Shown here: in pieces, positions 33,901 through 37,191 of the stretch
Layout: each line of letters opens with the position of its first letter
Numbering within the stretch: position 1 is the stretch's first letter
Assembly (NCBI GenBank): GCA_938006875.1
Contig: CALLMJ010000088.1
Span: 1 to 37,191, forward strand
DNA length: 37,191 nt
Source of the DNA: an uncultured Bacteroidia bacterium
GTDB taxonomy: Bacteria > Bacteroidota > Bacteroidia > J057 > CALLMJ01
Direction: 5' to 3'
Notes under the pieces: model-generated
Databases searched by the model: none
Seen by the model: only the letters and a program-made list of their open reading frames with translations
What the model was told of the DNA's origin: nothing
Translations under genes and position numbers: made by a program

Positions 33901-33908
33901 CAAATATA
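33901..33908 (-). promoter_or_regulatory. -7 promoter element of the lipoprotein gene pair
   Basis: On the minus strand TATATTTG fits TAnnTTTG and lies 19 bases before the ATG at 33881. No -33 TTTG is seen at the usual spacing. Confidence 0.4.
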
Positions 33909-33986
33909 GAAAATAATTTAAAATTTTTTAATTTTTTATTTGTTTGATTATTCAATTTATCAACACAATTATTCTAAAAATACCCT

Positions 33987-33994
33987 TATTTTTG
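33987..33994 (+). promoter_or_regulatory. -7 promoter element of the TraB/GumN gene
   Basis: TATTTTTG fits TAnnTTTG and ends five bases before the ATG at 34000, implying a leaderless or nearly leaderless mRNA. No clear -33 box. Confidence 0.45.
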
Positions 33995-33999
33995 TGTTT

Positions 34000-34839
34000 A
34001 TGTTTAGAGGGTTACTTTTCATTATTGTATTCATTCAACAAATACAAGCACAAAGTTTATTATGGAAAATTGAATGTAAAGATTGTCCAGGTCCTTCTTA
34101 TTTATATGGAACTATGCACGTTAAAGATTCTAGGGCATTTCAATTTTCGGATTCTTTACTACCAGCTATTGAAAGTTGTGATTTATTTGCTTTAGAAGTT
34201 GATATGGACTCCATTAATCCCATGAGTTTTTTATCAGTAGTAATGTTGCCATCAGGAAAAACTTTAAAAAATTACTATTCAAAAAAAAAATATAAAATTA
34301 TTGAAAAAAAGTTTTATGAAAGAACAGGTATGAAATTAGCCATGTTCAGCAAAATGAAACCCTTCTTTTTACAAAATATGCTAAGTGAAAAAGTTATTGA
34401 TAATAGTGAAAAAGATTTTTTAGATTTACATTTGTATAATTTAGCAAAAAAAGAGAACAAAAAAATGGTAGGTTTAGAAAATATTCAAGACCAAATTAAT
34501 GCTTTAAATTATATTCCTTTAAAAGAACAAGCTAAAAATTTTTATATTGCATTAACCAAAAATCATTCTGATGATGAAAAATTAATGAAAGAAATGATTG
34601 AAAAATATGCTCAAGCTGATTTAGAAGGGCTATTTGAATTAATTAAAAAAACAGAATATAAAGATGATTTTTTGAAAAAATTATTAGATGATAGAAACGT
34701 TACTATGGCAAATCGTTTTTCTGAATATGCTAAAAAAAATACAATTTTTGGTGCAATCGGAGCCGGACATTTACCGGGAAACAATGGTGTTCTTCAATTA
34801 TTAAAAAATAAAGGTTTTGTAGTAACTCCTGTAAAATGA
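34000..34839 (+). CDS. TraB/GumN family protein
   Basis: From the ATG at 34000 the protein has 279 residues and a signal peptide (MFRGLLFIIVFIQQIQAQ). The two family motifs are present: GTMH at residues 37-40 and GAGHLPG at 254-260, which together form the putative metal-dependent hydrolase site shared with Tiki proteases. It should act in the periplasm or at the outer membrane, perhaps as a peptidase; the substrate is unknown. A longer reading from a TTG at 33940 is rejected since it would bury the signal peptide and span the -7 element. Its stop overlaps the ATG of RNase HI (ATGA). Confidence 0.82.
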   Translation: MFRGLLFIIVFIQQIQAQSLLWKIECKDCPGPSYLYGTMHVKDSRAFQFSDSLLPAIESCDLFALEVDMDSINPMSFLSVVMLPSGKTLKNYYSKKKYKIIEKKFYERTGMKLAMFSKMKPFFLQNMLSEKVIDNSEKDFLDLHLYNLAKKENKKMVGLENIQDQINALNYIPLKEQAKNFYIALTKNHSDDEKLMKEMIEKYAQADLEGLFELIKKTEYKDDFLKKLLDDRNVTMANRFSEYAKKNTIFGAIGAGHLPGNNGVLQLLKNKGFVVTPVK

Positions 34840-35456
34840 AAAAAAAATTTTATGTAGTTTGGAAAGGAAGAAAAACCGGAATTTTTGAATCTTGGGACGA
34901 ATGCGAAAAACAAATTAAAGGTTTTCAAGATGCTAAATATAAAAGTTTTGATAACATTCATTTAGCAAAAACTGCATTTTTTAATCAACCAGAAGAACAT
35001 TTTCAAAAAAAAATAAAAACTCCTATTCATTCTCAAGCCTTAAAGAATCCTCCCATTTTAGAAAGTATAACTGTTGATGGTGCTCATAGTTTTAGTACAC
35101 ATTTATCAGAATATCAAGGTGTTTATACAAAAACAGGAGAAAAAATTTTTCATAATGGACCTTTTCAAAGTGGTTCTAATAATTTGATGGAATTTCTGGC
35201 GATTGTTCATGCCTTAGCTTTATGTAAACAAAAAAATTGGAATGTTCCAATATATTCAGATAGCAAAACTGCAATTAGTTGGGTAAAACAAAAAAAAGTC
35301 AATACCAATATTCAAAAAACATTTGAAAATCAAGAAGTTTTTGAATTGGTTCATAGAGCTTTGCAATGGCTTGAAAAAAATCATTATGAAAATTTAATAT
35401 TAAAATGGGATACAGAAAATTGGGGAGAAAATCCAGCAGATTTTGGTAGAAAATAA
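34836..35456 (+). CDS. rnhA: Ribonuclease HI with N-terminal hybrid-binding domain
   Basis: The 206-residue protein has two domains. Residues 4-45 (YVVWKGRKTGIFESW, then VKGF-like QIKGFQDAKYKSF) form the hybrid-binding domain also found in eukaryotic RNase H1 and viral viroplasmin. Residues 76-206 form the nuclease with the four acidic catalytic residues: Asp81 (TVDGA), Glu119 (LMEFL), Asp142 (YSDS) and Asp202 (NPADFG). It degrades RNA in RNA:DNA hybrids. The start codon overlaps the TraB/GumN stop by four bases, so translation is probably coupled, although no functional link is obvious. Confidence 0.92.
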   Translation: MKKKFYVVWKGRKTGIFESWDECEKQIKGFQDAKYKSFDNIHLAKTAFFNQPEEHFQKKIKTPIHSQALKNPPILESITVDGAHSFSTHLSEYQGVYTKTGEKIFHNGPFQSGSNNLMEFLAIVHALALCKQKNWNVPIYSDSKTAISWVKQKKVNTNIQKTFENQEVFELVHRALQWLEKNHYENLILKWDTENWGENPADFGRK

Positions 35457-35536
35457 TTAGATAAAATGAACAAGATTCTTGTATATTGTGGGATTGAATG
35501 TACATTCTAAAAAATAATATTTTATGAGATAAAAAT

Positions 35537-35567
35537 TTTGTTATTATCTAAAAAAACGTTAAATTTG
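35537..35567 (+). promoter_or_regulatory. Promoter of the SBBP-repeat gene
   Basis: TTTG at 35537-35540 and TAAATTTG at 35560-35567 are separated by 19 bases, a full consensus match. Transcription should start near 35573, about 20 bases before the signal-peptide ATG at 35593. Confidence 0.7.
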
Positions 35568-35592
35568 CAAAATATGTAAACATCATAAAAAT

Positions 35593-35676
35593 ATGATTAA
35601 AAATTTCATTATTTTATGGACTTTATTACCGATATGTACACAAGCACAAAACACAAAAGTGTTTCTGACGCTATGA
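35593..35676 (+). other. Signal-peptide reading frame out of frame with the SBBP protein
   Basis: A 27-codon frame starting at ATG 35593 reads MIKNFIILWTLLPICTQAQ followed by NTKVFLTL and a TGA. The first 19 residues are a good Sec signal peptide and it stands directly behind a consensus promoter. One extra A in the tract at 35655-35658 would continue the reading as QNTKSVSDAMNGADRKFF into the large open frame. So this is best seen as the detached 5' end of the next feature. Confidence 0.6.
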
Positions 35677-37191
35677 ATGGAGCAGACCGCAAATTCTTTA
35701 TTGAAAATCGCGGGCAATGGCACAGCGATGTGCTGTATCTCTGCCGCATGGGCGGTTTAGATGTTTGGATTACCAAGTATGGCGTGAATTACACCTTTTA
35801 CAAAGTTGAGCGTGCAGAAAATCGGTCATTTCGGTACGGCTATGCCTACTCAATGACCGATAAGGTGAGCAACGAAATAGAAAATACCATTTTATTAGGA
35901 CATCGCGTTCTTTACGAACTACAAAACCACAACCCTAACCCCCAAACCGAAGGTAAACAACGCCAAGAAGGCTACTATAACTACCTGATTGGCAACGACC
36001 CCTCAAAACATGCCAGTTATGTAGGCTTGTACAAAGAAGCCTTAGTAAAAAACGTGTATAATGGCATTGACCTACGCTATTACTTCGATAAAGGCTATTT
36101 ACGCTACGATTACATTGTACATGCAGGTGCAGACCCCAGCCAGATAAAGTTTAAGCTACGCGGGCAGTATAATGACTTTGTAAAAGACGGAAAGCTTGTT
36201 TACACCACCCGTTTTGGTGAAGTAGCGCTTGCAGAATTGCACACTTACCAGGGAAATACCACTATACAAAGCAAATTTGTAAAACAAGGCGATGTATATA
36301 CCTTTGCCTTAGGCAATTATGACCGCAGCAAAGACCTGATCATAGACCCCTTAGTATATTCCACATATCTCGGAGGAACTAGTAATGATTATGGCTATGG
36401 CATCTATGTAGATAGTAGTGGTAGTGCGTATGTGACGGGTTATACAAACTCTACCGACTATGATATTACCCCAGGGGCGTTCCAAACAACGAATGGCGGA
36501 GGGCTTGATGTTTTTGTAACGAAGCTCAACGCCACAGGAACAGCACTGGATTATTCTACTTACCTTGGAGGAAGTAATGGGGAGGAGGGCCGTAGCATCT
36601 ATGTAGATGGTAGTGGTAGTGCGTATGTGACGGGTTATACACAATCTACCGACTATGACGTTACCTCAGGGGCGTTTCAAACAACAAATGGTGGAAGTTG
36701 GGATGTTTTTGTAACGAAGCTCAACGCCACAGGAGATCAATTACTCTATTCTACTTACCTTGGAGGAAGTGCTGATGATTATGGCTATGGCATCTATGTA
36801 GATGGTAGTGGTAGTGCGTATGTAACGGGTTATACAAACTCTACCGACTATGATATTACCCCAGGGGCGTTCCAAACAACGAATGGCGGATTGGTTGATG
36901 TTTTTGTAACGAAGCTCAACGTTACTGGAACAGCATTGGTGTATTCTACTTACCTTGGAGGAAGTGGTTATGATGGGAGCTATGGCATCTATGTAGATGG
37001 TAGTGGTAGTGCGTATGTGACGGGTTATACAGGATCTGCCAACTATGATATTACCCCAGGGGCGTTCCAAACGACGCATGGGGGAGGAAGTACTGATGTT
37101 TTTGTAACGAAGTTCAACGCCACAGGAGATCAATTACTCTATTCTACTTACCTTGGAGGAAGTGCTGATGATTATGGCTATGGCATCTATG
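35616..37191 (+). CDS. SBBP repeat (beta-propeller-like) secreted protein, partial, frame break near the 5' end
   Basis: An open frame of at least 525 codons runs off the window. It begins with a roughly 240-residue N-terminal domain opening FFIENRGQW, as found in front of SBBP repeats in Bacteroidota, followed by tandem 65-66-residue SBBP units from 36357. Such proteins are usually surface-exposed or secreted, often by T9SS; the C-terminus is outside the window. The in-frame ATG at 35616 gives MDFITDMYTS, which is not a signal peptide. The real signal peptide is one frame away (35593). G+C is high here (33 of 60 bases at 35701-35760) compared with about 30% elsewhere, with CGC and GGC codons common, which suggests transfer. 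Confidence 0.7.
   Translation, partial: MDFITDMYTSTKHKSVSDAMNGADRKFFIENRGQWHSDVLYLCRMGGLDVWITKYGVNYTFYKVERAENRSFRYGYAYSMTDKVSNEIENTILLGHRVLYELQNHNPNPQTEGKQRQEGYYNYLIGNDPSKHASYVGLYKEALVKNVYNGIDLRYYFDKGYLRYDYIVHAGADPSQIKFKLRGQYNDFVKDGKLVYTTRFGEVALAELHTYQGNTTIQSKFVKQGDVYTFALGNYDRSKDLIIDPLVYSTYLGGTSNDYGYGIYVDSSGSAYVTGYTNSTDYDITPGAFQTTNGGGLDVFVTKLNATGTALDYSTYLGGSNGEEGRSIYVDGSGSAYVTGYTQSTDYDVTSGAFQTTNGGSWDVFVTKLNATGDQLLYSTYLGGSADDYGYGIYVDGSGSAYVTGYTNSTDYDITPGAFQTTNGGLVDVFVTKLNVTGTALVYSTYLGGSGYDGSYGIYVDGSGSAYVTGYTGSANYDITPGAFQTTHGGGSTDVFVTKFNATGDQLLYSTYLGGSADDYGYGIY
36357..37191 (+). repeat. Tandem SBBP coding repeats of 195-198 bases
   Basis: Units start with TATTCTACTTACCTTGGAGG at 36357 (variant), 36552, 36747, 36942 and 37140. 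The spacings are 195, 195, 195 and 198 bases; the fifth unit is cut by the window end. Each encodes YSTYLGGS, then GIYVDGSGSAYVTGYT, then GAFQTT and DVFVTKLNATG. The nucleotide sequence is nearly identical in long blocks between units, so recent duplication or gene conversion is likely. The antisense strand is open through this region only because the same block repeats. Confidence 0.9.

Noticed and set aside
35466-35510. Short frame MNKILVYCGIECTF after rnhA
   Set aside because: Fourteen codons with no promoter, no terminator and no conserved feature; likely chance.
36351-37133. Minus-strand frames of 97 and 130 codons with repeated CITRHIRTTTTIYIDA
   Set aside because: They are antisense shadows of the tandem SBBP repeats; the same block lacks stops each time, so the frames stay open without being genes.
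36357-37191. Direct repeats as a CRISPR array
   Set aside because: The period is 195-198 bases, the whole unit is coding and in frame, and there are no short repeats with unique spacers.

Overview
The window is a chromosomal stretch from an AT-rich member of the Bacteroidota. The base composition is roughly 30% G+C by eye. Three things support the assignment. Many genes and both RNA genes follow the Bacteroidota promoter pattern TTTG-N19/20-TAnnTTTG. Secreted proteins carry type IX secretion (T9SS) type sorting tails. Several gene orders (uppS-bamA-skp, efp-accB-accC, tRNA-Gln-prs-rplY) look familiar for the phylum. A Cytophagales-like lineage is possible, but I cannot fix the order or genus. 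Most genes are housekeeping genes; there is no prophage, CRISPR array or complete insertion sequence.

Layout. 1-5105: the tail of methylmalonyl-CoA mutase, SRP RNA, a transaldolase-like aldolase and inorganic pyrophosphatase on +, then a T9SS cargo protein, mnmA and a lipid kinase on -. 5106-6399: a strong promoter and a perfect terminator about 75 nt apart (small RNA or attenuator) in front of an orphan OppB-type permease. 6462-9566 (-): odhB, a PI-PLC-like enzyme and an unknown secreted protein. 9668-20805 (+): kdsC with a vSGLT-like symporter, a dispersed hairpin repeat, carB-dnaQ, an LptF/G permease, a C-terminal processing protease, a SpoIID-like protein, and a secreted protein whose N-terminus has been interrupted in frame by a second copy of the repeat. 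20939-22222 (-): rarA. 22631-25073 (+): efp-accB-accC, linking translation of proline runs and the start of fatty-acid synthesis.

25165-31252 (-): uppS-bamA-skp, an envelope-biogenesis operon, then an ECF-type sigma factor, a probable anti-sigma factor and an outer-membrane barrel protein. The sigma factor appears to carry an extra, degenerate copy of region 2. 31310-32953 (+): one strong promoter reads tRNA-Gln, prs and rplY, ending at a clear terminator. 33046-33881 (-): a lipoprotein gene and a frame-disrupted small lipoprotein. 34000-35456 (+): a TraB/GumN protein overlapping RNase HI. 35537-37191 (+): an SBBP-repeat (beta-propeller-like) secreted protein that runs off the window. Its body is much richer in G+C than everything else here, and its signal peptide lies in a different frame from the mature part.

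Points most worth following up: the promoter/terminator unit at 5263-5371; the repeat spliced into a signal peptide at 19563-19690; the sigma factor with doubled region 2; two A-tract frame breaks that each separate an export signal from its protein; and a run of genes whose -7 element lies only 6-11 nt from the start codon, implying leaderless or nearly leaderless mRNAs.
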